Positions 17,329 to 25,660 of a stretch of 64,000 nucleotides of DNA are shown piece after piece. Source of the stretch: Oligoflexus sp. (GTDB lineage Bacteria > Bdellovibrionota_B > Oligoflexia > Oligoflexales > Oligoflexaceae); assembly GCA_014378195.1 (NCBI GenBank), contig JACMOC010000014.1:124001-188000 (forward strand). The letters run 5' to 3'. Position 1 is the stretch's first letter, and the number at the start of each line of letters is the position of its first letter. The notes beneath the pieces are model-generated. The model did not search any database, was not told where the DNA came from, and saw nothing but the letters and a program-made list of their open reading frames with translations. Made by a program: the position numbers and the translations under genes.

Positions 17329-18755
17329 TACCAAGTTTTGCCGTTGTGGGACGCACCAATAAAGGTAAATCAAGCCTCGTTGCCACGCTCATCGAAAACG
17401 ATCGCATAGCCGTCGCTGCCACACCGCGCACGACCACTTATGCGCAAGGATTTACGTTTAAGATCAATGACAAACCCTTATTCACCGTGTTTGATACACC
17501 AGGATTTGAAGAGGCGCCGGCGATACTGGAATGGTTAAAAAGCGTCCCGGTTCCTGCTCATGAGCGGCGCGCGCGGGTGCTGGAGTTCTACCGGACCTTT
17601 CATGCGGGCGAAGTGTACCGCTTTGAATGCGAACTTTTAAAGCCTATCCTGGACGGTGCATCGATACTCTATGTTGCTGATGCCAGTCATCCTTATCGGT
17701 CGAATTTTGAAAGCGAGTTCGAGATACTGCAATGGACCGGCCAGCCCTCGATCGCGCTCCTCAACCAAATCGGCGAAGGCCATTATGAGGAGGAATGGAA
17801 ACGCGCGCTTGAGCAGTATTTCCGTAAGGTCCTTCCTTTCAACGCGCACACCTCCTGGGCGCGCGATCGCATCGGACTCCTTGAGGAACTCAAGTTTCTT
17901 TCTGATACCATGCGGGAGCCTTTGGCTTTAGCTATAGCCGCGATGCGCCGTCAGCTGAACAACCGCCTTCGCGATTCTGCCCTTGTTATCGCTGATCTCG
18001 TGCAGGATAGCTTGAGTTTTGAGATCAAACTCGACCCGGACAGTCAGTGGAGGTCAGAAGAAGAACTCAGCCGCGCATTTTTTGATGGCCTGCGCGCGCT
18101 CGAAACAAAATGTCGGCAGCACCTCGCGTCTATTTTTGGGTTTCACGATCTTAATTTTGACGACTCCACGCAGGTTCCGGCTGACGCGGAGCAGGATCTG
18201 TTCAGCAAAGACACCTGGGAGATTCTTGGGCTCTCGCGCAAAGAGCTTTTGGCCATAGGAACAGCGTCGGGAGCGATAGCAGGAGGCACCGTTGATGCAA
18301 TGGTAGGGGGCGCTTCCTTTATGGTGGGCACAGGCATCGGTGGATTGATCGGCAGCCTAAGTTCGGCGTATCTTGCATTTTCGGATCCTGAGATTGCCGG
18401 ATTCAAACTTGGCCGGAAAAAAAGGACGATGGGCCCTTACAAAAATCCCAACTTCCCCTGGGTCCTTGTCGATCGACAGATCACTTTTGTGAACACACTG
18501 CTGCAGCGGACGCATGCACAACGCGAAGCGATTCACGTGTCCGAAGGCAACAGGCAGGGCTCAACATCTCATCTGCGAGCGAAAGATAAAACACGACTTG
18601 GAGTCATTTTCCAGAGCCTCCGCTGGAATGTCAGACTTCGGAGTCTGAACGAGAGCCTTGCCTCCGAACTCACGCGTTTGCTCCTTAATTTACTGACGCC
18701 TAAACCGTCTTCATCTCGTCAAAATCAGTCCGATTTTCGGCCCGAATTGAGTTGA
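17325..18755 (+). CDS. DUF3482 Era-like GTPase
   Basis: 476 residues. The P-loop GRTNKGKSS (residues 9-17), switch II DTPG (about 63-66) and a G4-like NQIG (about 144-147, in place of NKxD) define a TRAFAC GTPase. A C-terminal DUF3482 region carries a glycine-rich hydrophobic stretch (about 310-350, TASGAIAGGT and GTGIGGLIGSLSS), probably a membrane hairpin. It is translationally coupled to the DUF2868 gene by an ATGA overlap. The degenerate G4 motif could loosen guanine specificity; that is inference. The family call is firm; the process is unknown. Confidence 0.85.
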   Translation: MIPSFAVVGRTNKGKSSLVATLIENDRIAVAATPRTTTYAQGFTFKINDKPLFTVFDTPGFEEAPAILEWLKSVPVPAHERRARVLEFYRTFHAGEVYRFECELLKPILDGASILYVADASHPYRSNFESEFEILQWTGQPSIALLNQIGEGHYEEEWKRALEQYFRKVLPFNAHTSWARDRIGLLEELKFLSDTMREPLALAIAAMRRQLNNRLRDSALVIADLVQDSLSFEIKLDPDSQWRSEEELSRAFFDGLRALETKCRQHLASIFGFHDLNFDDSTQVPADAEQDLFSKDTWEILGLSRKELLAIGTASGAIAGGTVDAMVGGASFMVGTGIGGLIGSLSSAYLAFSDPEIAGFKLGRKKRTMGPYKNPNFPWVLVDRQITFVNTLLQRTHAQREAIHVSEGNRQGSTSHLRAKDKTRLGVIFQSLRWNVRLRSLNESLASELTRLLLNLLTPKPSSSRQNQSDFRPELS

Positions 18756-18768
18756 AAGATCTTTAACT

Positions 18769-18784
18769 CCATACTTATGTATGG
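18769..18784. promoter_or_regulatory. Operator-like inverted repeat before the rSAM-UdgX pair
   Basis: CCATAC-TTAT-GTATGG is a perfect 6-base inverted repeat around a 4-base centre, 24 bases upstream of the ATG at 18809. TTGAAA lies upstream (18751-18756) and would place a -10 inside the repeat, so a bound repressor would block the promoter. The size and position fit a LexA-type or other dimeric repressor. Confidence 0.5.
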
Positions 18785-18808
18785 CATACTGAGTTCGGGA
18801 GGTCCACT

Positions 18809-20074
18809 ATGGATATTAAAGAAAAGCTTGCGATACTGGCCGATGCGGCGAAATATGACGCGTCTTGCGCTAGCAGCGGTAGCAAACGGGCCGGGGTAAA
18901 AGGTTCTCTAGGCAATACCCAGGGCATGGGCATTTGTCATAGCTATACTCCGGATGGGCGTTGTATTTCGCTCCTCAAAGTCCTCCTCACCAACTTTTGT
19001 ATTTTTGACTGTTCGTATTGCATCAATCGTATTTCGAGCGATGTCAAACGCGCGAAATTTTCGGTCGATGATGTCGTCTGGCTGACGATCGAATTTTACA
19101 AAAGAAATTATATCGAAGGTTTGTTTTTGAGCTCCGGCGTGATTCGATCGCCAGATCATACGATGGAAGAGATGATTGCTGTCGCTAAAAAGCTCAGAAC
19201 AGAACACAAATTTGGTGGCTATATCCATCTCAAAGCCGTGGCCGGGGCTTCCGAAGAGCTGGTGCAGAAGGCCGGTCTCTGGGCCGATCGATTAAGCGCT
19301 AACATCGAACTACCCAAGCAGGCAGATCTTGATCAACTCGCTCCGGCCAAAACTCACGTGCAGATCGAGCAGGTCATGGGCTCTATCCAGGACAAAATCG
19401 TCGAAAACCGAGCTGACAAAAAAACGATAAAAAGCACACCGATCTACGCGCCTGGTGGCCAGAGTACTCAGATGATAGTCGGTGCGACCGGTAGCACCGA
19501 TCTGGATATCCTCGGAACGTCGTCGCGACTCTATGGCGACTATGGGCTAAAGCGCGTTTATTATTCAGCGTTCAGTCCTATACCCAAAGGCGATCCACGA
19601 CTCCCTCTCAAACAAGCCCCTCTGGTCCGCGAGCATCGGCTTTATCAAGCGGATTGGCTCCTGCGGTATTACGGGTTTGATTACAAAGAATTGCTTGATC
19701 CCGCGTCTCCTCAACTGGATTTGCAGCTCGATCCCAAAACTGCGTGGGCAGTGGGCCATCGCGCCTTTTTTCCGATCGATGTGAATAAAGCGCCGCGCGA
19801 ACATTTGCTGCGCATTCCCGGGTTTGGCGTGAGAACGGTCGACAAAATAATCAAGACGCGTACGCAGCGCAACCTTACCCTTGCCGATCTGAGCAAACTC
19901 AAAGTGTCCATCGATAAAGCACGCTATTTTATTACAACTGCAGACCGTAACAGCAGCGTGACGCTCCTTGATGACGAACATCTCAAGGCCCGTTTGCAAA
20001 AGACGAAAATCATCCAGCCTACCCTCTTTGAGCTTATGGGCGTCAGCGACGGTACGGGCACGGGAGGTAGCTAA
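18809..20074 (+). CDS. Radical SAM protein linked to uracil-DNA glycosylase (TIGR03916)
   Basis: 421 residues. The radical SAM cluster motif is CIFDCSYC (CxxxCxxC, about residues 68-75). An extra N-terminal Cys cluster (CASS, GICHSYT) and the typical phrase RISSDVKRAKF fit the putative DNA modification/repair radical SAM family. Near the C-terminus, LRIPGFGVRTVDKIIK is a helix-hairpin-helix, a non-specific DNA-binding element. The gene abuts the DUF4130-UdgX gene with no spacing, the standard context. The substrate is unknown; repair or modification of a base through SAM chemistry is inferred. GGGAGG lies upstream of the ATG. Confidence 0.92.
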   Translation: MDIKEKLAILADAAKYDASCASSGSKRAGVKGSLGNTQGMGICHSYTPDGRCISLLKVLLTNFCIFDCSYCINRISSDVKRAKFSVDDVVWLTIEFYKRNYIEGLFLSSGVIRSPDHTMEEMIAVAKKLRTEHKFGGYIHLKAVAGASEELVQKAGLWADRLSANIELPKQADLDQLAPAKTHVQIEQVMGSIQDKIVENRADKKTIKSTPIYAPGGQSTQMIVGATGSTDLDILGTSSRLYGDYGLKRVYYSAFSPIPKGDPRLPLKQAPLVREHRLYQADWLLRYYGFDYKELLDPASPQLDLQLDPKTAWAVGHRAFFPIDVNKAPREHLLRIPGFGVRTVDKIIKTRTQRNLTLADLSKLKVSIDKARYFITTADRNSSVTLLDDEHLKARLQKTKIIQPTLFELMGVSDGTGTGGS

Positions 20075-21481
20075 GTGCGTACCGTGAGTTTTGCCGATGG
20101 TTTTAAAGGATGGCGCAATGCAGCCCGCGTTTTGCTGGCTTATAAGATTGCGCCTCACGATATCGAATGGCAGGAAGACGGCAAGTCCTCAGCTCTGCTT
20201 TGGGACGACCATAAAATCGACTGGCAAACGATGGGCGCGTCAGCTCCAAAGCTCGGGCTCAATGTATCGCGTCGTTTCCTCGATATGGCCGAAGCCGTTT
20301 CGTTTCATCGCAACCCCGAAAAATGGCAGTTGCTTTATAGCTTGATCTGGCGCCTGACCTACGAAAATCCCAAACTCCTTGACCTGAGCATCGATGAACA
20401 GGTCCAGAGTTTTCTTTCGATGGAACACAGTGTCCGGCGCGATGCTCACAAAGCAAAGGCCTTCGTTCGGTTTCGCAAGATCGAACAGGCTGAGGGTGAC
20501 CTCTATTGCGCCTGGCACGAGCCGGAACACCCTTTACTTGCGTATGTTGCGCCTTTTTTTCAGGATCGTTTTTCGGTCATGAAGTGGACTATCCTCACAC
20601 CGGATCAATCAGTGCATTGGGATGGTAGCGTTTTAAAATGGGGGCCCGGTTGTTCTCAGGAGGAAGGGCCGAAAGGCGATACGCTTGAAGATCTTTGGGG
20701 CTGCTATTACAAGTCGATATTTAATCCGGCTCGGGTCAAACTCAAAGCGATGAGGTCCGAAATGCCCAAGAAATATTGGCATTCCATGCCTGAGACTCAG
20801 TTGATCGAAGAGCTTATCTTTGAAAGTGATGCGCGTGTCGATGCGATGATCCGGGCCACGCCCGCCTCTGCTGCCGACTTTATTCCACTGGTCAAAGATC
20901 TTGAGACTTTGCGGGCAGCCTTGCCGTCGTGCTCCGCCTGCGATCTCTGTGCGAAAGCAACACAGGGTGTGTTTGGAATGGGTAATCCGCGGGCGAAACT
21001 TATGCTTGTCGGCGAACAACCAGGCGAACGCGAAGACGAAATTGGTTTGCCGTTCCAGGGCCCGGCTGGTCAGCTCCTTCAATCTGTCCTCGATAAGGCA
21101 TCTCTCGGCCGTGACGAAATATATATGACGAACGCTGTAAAGGCTTTTAAGCATCGCCGCGAAGGGAAAAGGCGCATCCATGAAAAACCAACACCCCGGG
21201 AAGTCGGCACCTGTAAAGCGTGGCTTCAAGCCGAACTTGCCAGCGTCAAGCCCACGGTAGTCCTGTGTTTGGGATTAACAGCTGCGCTCGCAGTTTTAGG
21301 TCAAAGCGTGAGGCTTATGGACGTGCGTGATAAGGTGCTCGATGTCGGAAATGGATTGAAAGTCATCGTCACGCACCATCCCGCTCACATCTTACGCATT
21401 CAGGATGGCGAAGAAAAAGCAGCGGCTCTTCTCGAACTCGAATCAGCTCTTCAATTGGCGCGTGATCTCTCACTGGCTTAA
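20075..21481 (+). CDS. udgX: DUF4130-UdgX fusion, uracil-DNA binding protein
   Basis: 468 residues. Residues 1 to about 250 are the DUF4130/TIGR03915 domain of unknown function; residues about 275-465 are a family-4-like uracil-DNA glycosylase. Visible motifs are GEQPGEREDEIGLPFQGPAG (water-activating and uracil-binding loop), the UdgX-specific KRRIHEKPTPREV insertion, and HHPAHILR. In UdgX the His of the RRIH loop forms a covalent bond with the abasic site after uracil removal, so the enzyme stays on DNA. Cys in CSACDLC precede the domain and probably hold the iron-sulfur cluster. The GTG start lies immediately after the upstream stop, so the two genes are surely co-transcribed. Confidence 0.92.
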   Translation: MRTVSFADGFKGWRNAARVLLAYKIAPHDIEWQEDGKSSALLWDDHKIDWQTMGASAPKLGLNVSRRFLDMAEAVSFHRNPEKWQLLYSLIWRLTYENPKLLDLSIDEQVQSFLSMEHSVRRDAHKAKAFVRFRKIEQAEGDLYCAWHEPEHPLLAYVAPFFQDRFSVMKWTILTPDQSVHWDGSVLKWGPGCSQEEGPKGDTLEDLWGCYYKSIFNPARVKLKAMRSEMPKKYWHSMPETQLIEELIFESDARVDAMIRATPASAADFIPLVKDLETLRAALPSCSACDLCAKATQGVFGMGNPRAKLMLVGEQPGEREDEIGLPFQGPAGQLLQSVLDKASLGRDEIYMTNAVKAFKHRREGKRRIHEKPTPREVGTCKAWLQAELASVKPTVVLCLGLTAALAVLGQSVRLMDVRDKVLDVGNGLKVIVTHHPAHILRIQDGEEKAAALLELESALQLARDLSLA

Positions 21482-21496
21482 ATCTCCATTCGAATT

Positions 21497-21545
21497 AGCC
21501 AATTTTAGTTCACGGTTCCATGGCACGGCGACTCGGAAATTGGCT
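21497..21545. other. 9-bp inverted repeat after the udgX gene
   Basis: AGCCAATTT (21497-21505) and AAATTGGCT (21537-21545) pair perfectly around a 31-base loop, 16 bases after the udgX stop. There is no T run, so it is not a classical terminator; it may stabilise the mRNA end. The rest of the gap to 21686 shows nothing else. Confidence 0.35.
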
Positions 21546-21686
21546 GTAGTCATATCACAGCAACCTGTAGGGATTTTCCCTCAGGGCCTCTGCAAAGCTC
21601 TATCATCACTAAACTTAATCGTTTCATGAACAGCGGAACGATTCTTGCTCCATGCACCCTTACGTAGAGTGCTAAGGAGATAGCTC

Positions 21687-22424
21687 ATGCAGATCGCAAT
21701 TAAAACGCAAACACTATCCAAAAAACCATACGAATTTAAATCAGCAGCGGATCTCGTGCACAACCCTCTAGAATCCTGTTACGAAAAACTCGTTAGAGAC
21801 TACGTTTCTAACATGGGGTTTCCTTGTGTTGGGGCAAAAACTGCTCTCGCGAAAGATCAGATTAACATTTGTGTAGCTCAGTCGATCTTATCAAACGAAA
21901 GCGACGAGAAAATTCTCACGGGTCTATATGATTTCATCTCCCACTATAAAAAAGACAAAGTGATTTTCCGAAGCTTTATCGTCGTTTTTGATGACAAGAA
22001 GCCCATGAGTGAGGAGGACTTTGAAATGGCACTTTGGACCAGGCTCCAAAGTCTTCATGATAAAGACATTTTTCCGTGGGATACCGCAGTGAGCGCTCAT
22101 CCTTCCGATAAGACCTTTAGTTTGAGCGCAGGCAATAAAGCCTTTTATATCATTGGGATGCACCCTGGCTCAAGTCGCGACGCACGACGTTTTCCCTTGC
22201 CCGCCCTGGTGTTTAACCTGCATGAACAGTTTGAACAGTTGCGCGCGACGGGCCAGTATCAGCAAATGCGTCAACTCATTCGTAGGCGCGACAAAGCCTT
22301 TTCCGGCTCAACAAATCCCATGCTTGAGGATTTTGGAAATAGCTCGGAAGCTGTTCAATACAGTGGCCGGCAAGTGGCTGCAGAGGAATGGAAATGTCCG
22401 TTTCACCACAAAGGATTGCATTGA
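21687..22424 (+). CDS. YqcI/YcgG family protein, GntA-like heme-dependent N-oxygenase
   Basis: 245 residues of the YqcI/YcgG family. Recognisable parts are NMGFPCVGAKTAL near residue 45, GMHPGSSRDARRFPLPALVFNLH in the middle, and the C-terminal EWKCPFHHKG. One member, GntA, is a heme-dependent enzyme that N-hydroxylates a guanidino group during guanitoxin synthesis; others are uncharacterised. AAGGAG precedes the ATG. It overlaps the next gene by ATGA, so the two are translationally coupled. A guanidine or amine oxidation is a reasonable inference; the substrate cannot be read from the sequence. Confidence 0.8.
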   Translation: MQIAIKTQTLSKKPYEFKSAADLVHNPLESCYEKLVRDYVSNMGFPCVGAKTALAKDQINICVAQSILSNESDEKILTGLYDFISHYKKDKVIFRSFIVVFDDKKPMSEEDFEMALWTRLQSLHDKDIFPWDTAVSAHPSDKTFSLSAGNKAFYIIGMHPGSSRDARRFPLPALVFNLHEQFEQLRATGQYQQMRQLIRRRDKAFSGSTNPMLEDFGNSSEAVQYSGRQVAAEEWKCPFHHKGLH

Positions 22425-23005
22425 TGAATCAGCGTATCGCCCCAAGGACTGGCACTGCTTTTCTCCTTCCCAAAGGAGCTGAGCTGAAAATTATCGATCC
22501 CCAAGGCGAACAGGTCTGTGATCTTTTATGTTTCAGTCAGGCTGATACCCGCGAAGTCCTATCGTCGGGCCGTACCCTCGACTATTCAAGCCGTCTCTTT
22601 CTCACCAAAGGTGACGTTTTTTATTCCAATCGCAGTACGGTGATGTTTGATATCATCGAAGATACGGTCAAACGTCACGATTTTCTTCTTACCCCCTGTA
22701 GCGCTGATACCTTTCGGATCATCTATGGGCACGAGCATCCCCATCGCGGCTGCTTCGGAAATCTCGAAGCCGCATTAAAGGAATTCGGCATCAAGGGCGA
22801 CGATATACCGATCACCTTCAATGTTTTTATGAACGTTGCCATCAACGGCGAGACGGGCGAACTGAAAGTTCTTCCCCCCAAAAGCAAAGCAGGTGATTAT
22901 ATCATCATCAAAGCCCATATGGATTTGATTGTAGGACTCACGGCCTGTTCGGCCGAGCAATCCAATAACAGAAGTTTTAAACCGATAGAATACCAGATTC
23001 TTTAA
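22424..23005 (+). CDS. DUF1989 protein (urea carboxylase-associated/carboxyguanidine deiminase-like)
   Basis: 193 residues. GEQVCDLLCF, SRLFLTKGDVFYSNRS and HEHPHRGCFGNLEAALKEFG are typical of DUF1989. Members CgdA and CgdB form the carboxyguanidine deiminase of guanidine-degrading bacteria and were earlier called urea carboxylase-associated proteins; they bind metal through conserved Cys and His. The start MNQRIAPR was chosen because it overlaps the upstream stop (ATGA). No urea or guanidine carboxylase gene is nearby, so this pair acts on its own or on a different guanidine compound. The function is inferred. Confidence 0.82.
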   Translation: MNQRIAPRTGTAFLLPKGAELKIIDPQGEQVCDLLCFSQADTREVLSSGRTLDYSSRLFLTKGDVFYSNRSTVMFDIIEDTVKRHDFLLTPCSADTFRIIYGHEHPHRGCFGNLEAALKEFGIKGDDIPITFNVFMNVAINGETGELKVLPPKSKAGDYIIIKAHMDLIVGLTACSAEQSNNRSFKPIEYQIL

Positions 23006-23045
23006 CCATGACGCCTGACGCTCGCGCTCTAAAGGATTTCATTTT

Positions 23046-24056
23046 ATGAGCACAGTTCAGCCTCGTGTCCCTCTCATATCCGTTACGCCCCGCGGGCTGT
23101 ATTGCGCGCGGGGAGATTTCTATATCGATCCCTGGGAAGGTGTTGACGTCGCGCTTATAACCCATGCACACAGTGATCACGCGCGTGAAGGCAGTCGGCT
23201 CTATCACATCACCCAGCCAAGCCTTTCCATCATTAAAAGGCGGCTTGGCGCAGATGGCGTTTACAACACCCACATCTATGGCGAGCCTTTCACGCTGGGT
23301 GATGTCCTTGTTTCGTTTCATCCTGCCGGTCATATTTTAGGCTCAGCCCAGATTCGTTTAGAATGTGAAGGCGAAGTTTGGGTTGTATCCGGGGATTATA
23401 AACGCGACTACGATCCAACCTGCATGCCGTTCGAAGTCGTCCCCTGCGATGTGTTCATAACCGAATCGACATTTGGTCTGCCCGTCTTTGTATGGAAATC
23501 TATCGCCGAAGAAGCGGAAGCCATTTACCGCTGGTGGCAGAAAAACAAAGATCTTGGTCGCAATAGTATCCTTGCCTGTTATGCGCTCGGCAAGTCCCAG
23601 CGCGTTCTGCATGCGCTGCAGGAATTCACCAATCAACCCGTTCTTCTCCACGGTGCAACCCAGGCTCTGGTTGATCTTTATCGGGAACAGGGCGTGCCGC
23701 TCATCGCCACCGAAGCGGCCGCTGATTATGGGAAAGGCACCAAGGGTCAACTCATTCTTGCTCCGCCGGCGGCGATAACGAGCGTCTGGGCACGGAAATT
23801 CGGCCCATTTGAATCAGGCTTTGCATCAGGCTGGATGCGCATTCGCGGCAATCGGCGGCGAAAAGCCTATGATCAAGGGTTTGTCATTTCCGATCATGCC
23901 GATTGGCCGGCGTTAATTCAAACCGTCCGCGAAACAGGGGCAAAGAAAATTTATGTCACGCATGGATACACGGACGAACTCTCTCGCTTTTTAAATGAGC
24001 AGGGCCACAGTGCTGAGCCATTGGAAACTTTATTTGCCCGCGAGGAGGACGCCTGA
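23046..24056 (+). CDS. Ligase-associated MBL-fold DNA exonuclease
   Basis: 336 residues, beta-lactamase/beta-CASP fold. The metal site THAHSDHA (HxHxDH, about residues 39-45) is intact, with SGDYKRD and a late ISDHADW as further ligands. HPAGHILGSAQI is the family core. It matches TIGR04122, the metal-dependent nuclease of the bacterial four-gene ligase cluster. It is the first gene of the cluster, and its stop overlaps the ligase start (TGATG). The expected role is end processing before ligation. Confidence 0.92.
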   Translation: MSTVQPRVPLISVTPRGLYCARGDFYIDPWEGVDVALITHAHSDHAREGSRLYHITQPSLSIIKRRLGADGVYNTHIYGEPFTLGDVLVSFHPAGHILGSAQIRLECEGEVWVVSGDYKRDYDPTCMPFEVVPCDVFITESTFGLPVFVWKSIAEEAEAIYRWWQKNKDLGRNSILACYALGKSQRVLHALQEFTNQPVLLHGATQALVDLYREQGVPLIATEAAADYGKGTKGQLILAPPAAITSVWARKFGPFESGFASGWMRIRGNRRRKAYDQGFVISDHADWPALIQTVRETGAKKIYVTHGYTDELSRFLNEQGHSAEPLETLFAREEDA

Positions 24057-25660
24057 TGAAACGCCTCGTCGCTCTTTTTGAAGCGATCGATACAACGACG
24101 AGTACTAAAAACAAGGTGACACATCTTGCTGAGTACTTTCGCGCCGCGCCACCGGCCGATGCGATCTGGACTCTCTATTATTTTCTAGGGCGGAAACAAA
24201 AACGTCTTGTGAAAAGAAAAATGATACAGGAAGCCGTTCAAGAATTGAGCGGACTTCCTGATTGGCTTTTTGAAGAAAGTTATAGCGCCGTTGGTGACTT
24301 GGCCGAGACCATTGCCCTACTGACCGAAACAATCGGACCGAAGGCCCTTTCCGATGTGCCGCTTCATATCTGGGTTCAGGACCGTCTGCCTTCCTTATCA
24401 AAATTGCCGGATGAAGCGCAGAAAGATCGCCTCAAACAATGGTGGCGCGAGTTGAGCACGGAGGAAGTATTCATCCTGACCAAACTCCTCACGGGCGGCT
24501 TTCGTTCGGGTGTTTCCGAACGCCTGGTCATCCGTGGATTAGTTGAAGCTTTTCAATGGGATGAAGCCGTTTTGAGCGAAAAGCTCATCGGTGATTGGCC
24601 GATTACGGATGAATGGTTTTTAACTTTGGGATCGGCGCAACGGGAGGGCCTGTCCCTTTATCCTTATCCCTTTTTCCTGGCTTCACCCACGGATGACGAC
24701 CCGGGGCTGCTCGGGGATATAAGCGAATTTGCTGTGGAATGGAAATGGGACGGTATCCGTTCCCAGATCGTCAAACGCGAAGGACAAGTCGCCATCTGGT
24801 CACGCGGTGAAGAACTCATCAGCCAGAGCTTTCCCGAACTCATCGCGATGGCAGGCACACTTCCCGATGGAACAGTTCTCGATGGTGAGATTCTTGCGTA
24901 TGAAGGTGATACCGCGCGGGCTTTCGCCAACCTGCAGAAGCGCCTTCAACGCAAAAAAGTCAGTGATAAGATGGTCAAAGACAATCCCGTGGTGTTTTTT
25001 GGATTTGATTGTCTGCAATGGGCCGGACTTGATCTGAGAGACCAAACTTTAAAGCAGCGGCGTGAGACGCTTGATAAAGCGGTCCGGGAGTTTGCCCATC
25101 CCACCCTCAGGGCGTCGCATCTTATCCACTGCCAAACATGGGCGGATCTTTTTGAATTACGCAAGGAATCGCGCAGTCGTCAGGTCGAAGGTCTGATGTT
25201 AAAACGCTGGAACAGCGTTTACCAGATGGGCCGGAAAAAAGGCGATTGGTGGAAATGGAAAATCGACCCCATGACTTTGGATGCCGTCATGCTTTACGCT
25301 CAAGCTGGTCACGGAAAAAGGGCCAACCTTTACACCGACTACACCTTCGGTCTCTGGAAGGACCAGACGCTGGTTCCATTTGCCAAGGCCTATTCAGGCC
25401 TCAGCAACGAAGAGATCAATAAGCTGGATGCGTGGATACGCAAACATACGCTTGAGCGTTTCGGACCCGTACGGTCGGTGATGCCCCTTAAAGTATTTGA
25501 GATCGCTTTTGAAGGCATCGCTTTGTCGCCAAGGCATAAAGCGGGCATTGCCGTGCGTTTTCCGCGTATCCTGCGCGAAAGGCTCGATAAAAAACCCGAA
25601 GATGCCGACTCGCTTGCGAGCGCGATGGAGCTACTCAATGCCCCCACGGTCCAAAGCTGA
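24056..25660 (+). CDS. ATP-dependent DNA ligase of the Lhr/PdeM cluster
   Basis: 534 residues. Nucleotidyltransferase motifs are in order: motif I EWKWDGIRSQ with the adenylated Lys (about residue 231), DGEILAY, FFGFDCLQW, EGLMLKRW (motif IV) and WWKWK (motif V). The N-terminal 200 residues are the helical DNA-binding domain and the C-terminal 150 the OB fold. This is TIGR04120, an ATP-dependent nick-joining enzyme that supplements the NAD-dependent replicative ligase. The helicase start lies inside its last eight codons. Confidence 0.93.
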   Translation: MKRLVALFEAIDTTTSTKNKVTHLAEYFRAAPPADAIWTLYYFLGRKQKRLVKRKMIQEAVQELSGLPDWLFEESYSAVGDLAETIALLTETIGPKALSDVPLHIWVQDRLPSLSKLPDEAQKDRLKQWWRELSTEEVFILTKLLTGGFRSGVSERLVIRGLVEAFQWDEAVLSEKLIGDWPITDEWFLTLGSAQREGLSLYPYPFFLASPTDDDPGLLGDISEFAVEWKWDGIRSQIVKREGQVAIWSRGEELISQSFPELIAMAGTLPDGTVLDGEILAYEGDTARAFANLQKRLQRKKVSDKMVKDNPVVFFGFDCLQWAGLDLRDQTLKQRRETLDKAVREFAHPTLRASHLIHCQTWADLFELRKESRSRQVEGLMLKRWNSVYQMGRKKGDWWKWKIDPMTLDAVMLYAQAGHGKRANLYTDYTFGLWKDQTLVPFAKAYSGLSNEEINKLDAWIRKHTLERFGPVRSVMPLKVFEIAFEGIALSPRHKAGIAVRFPRILRERLDKKPEDADSLASAMELLNAPTVQS

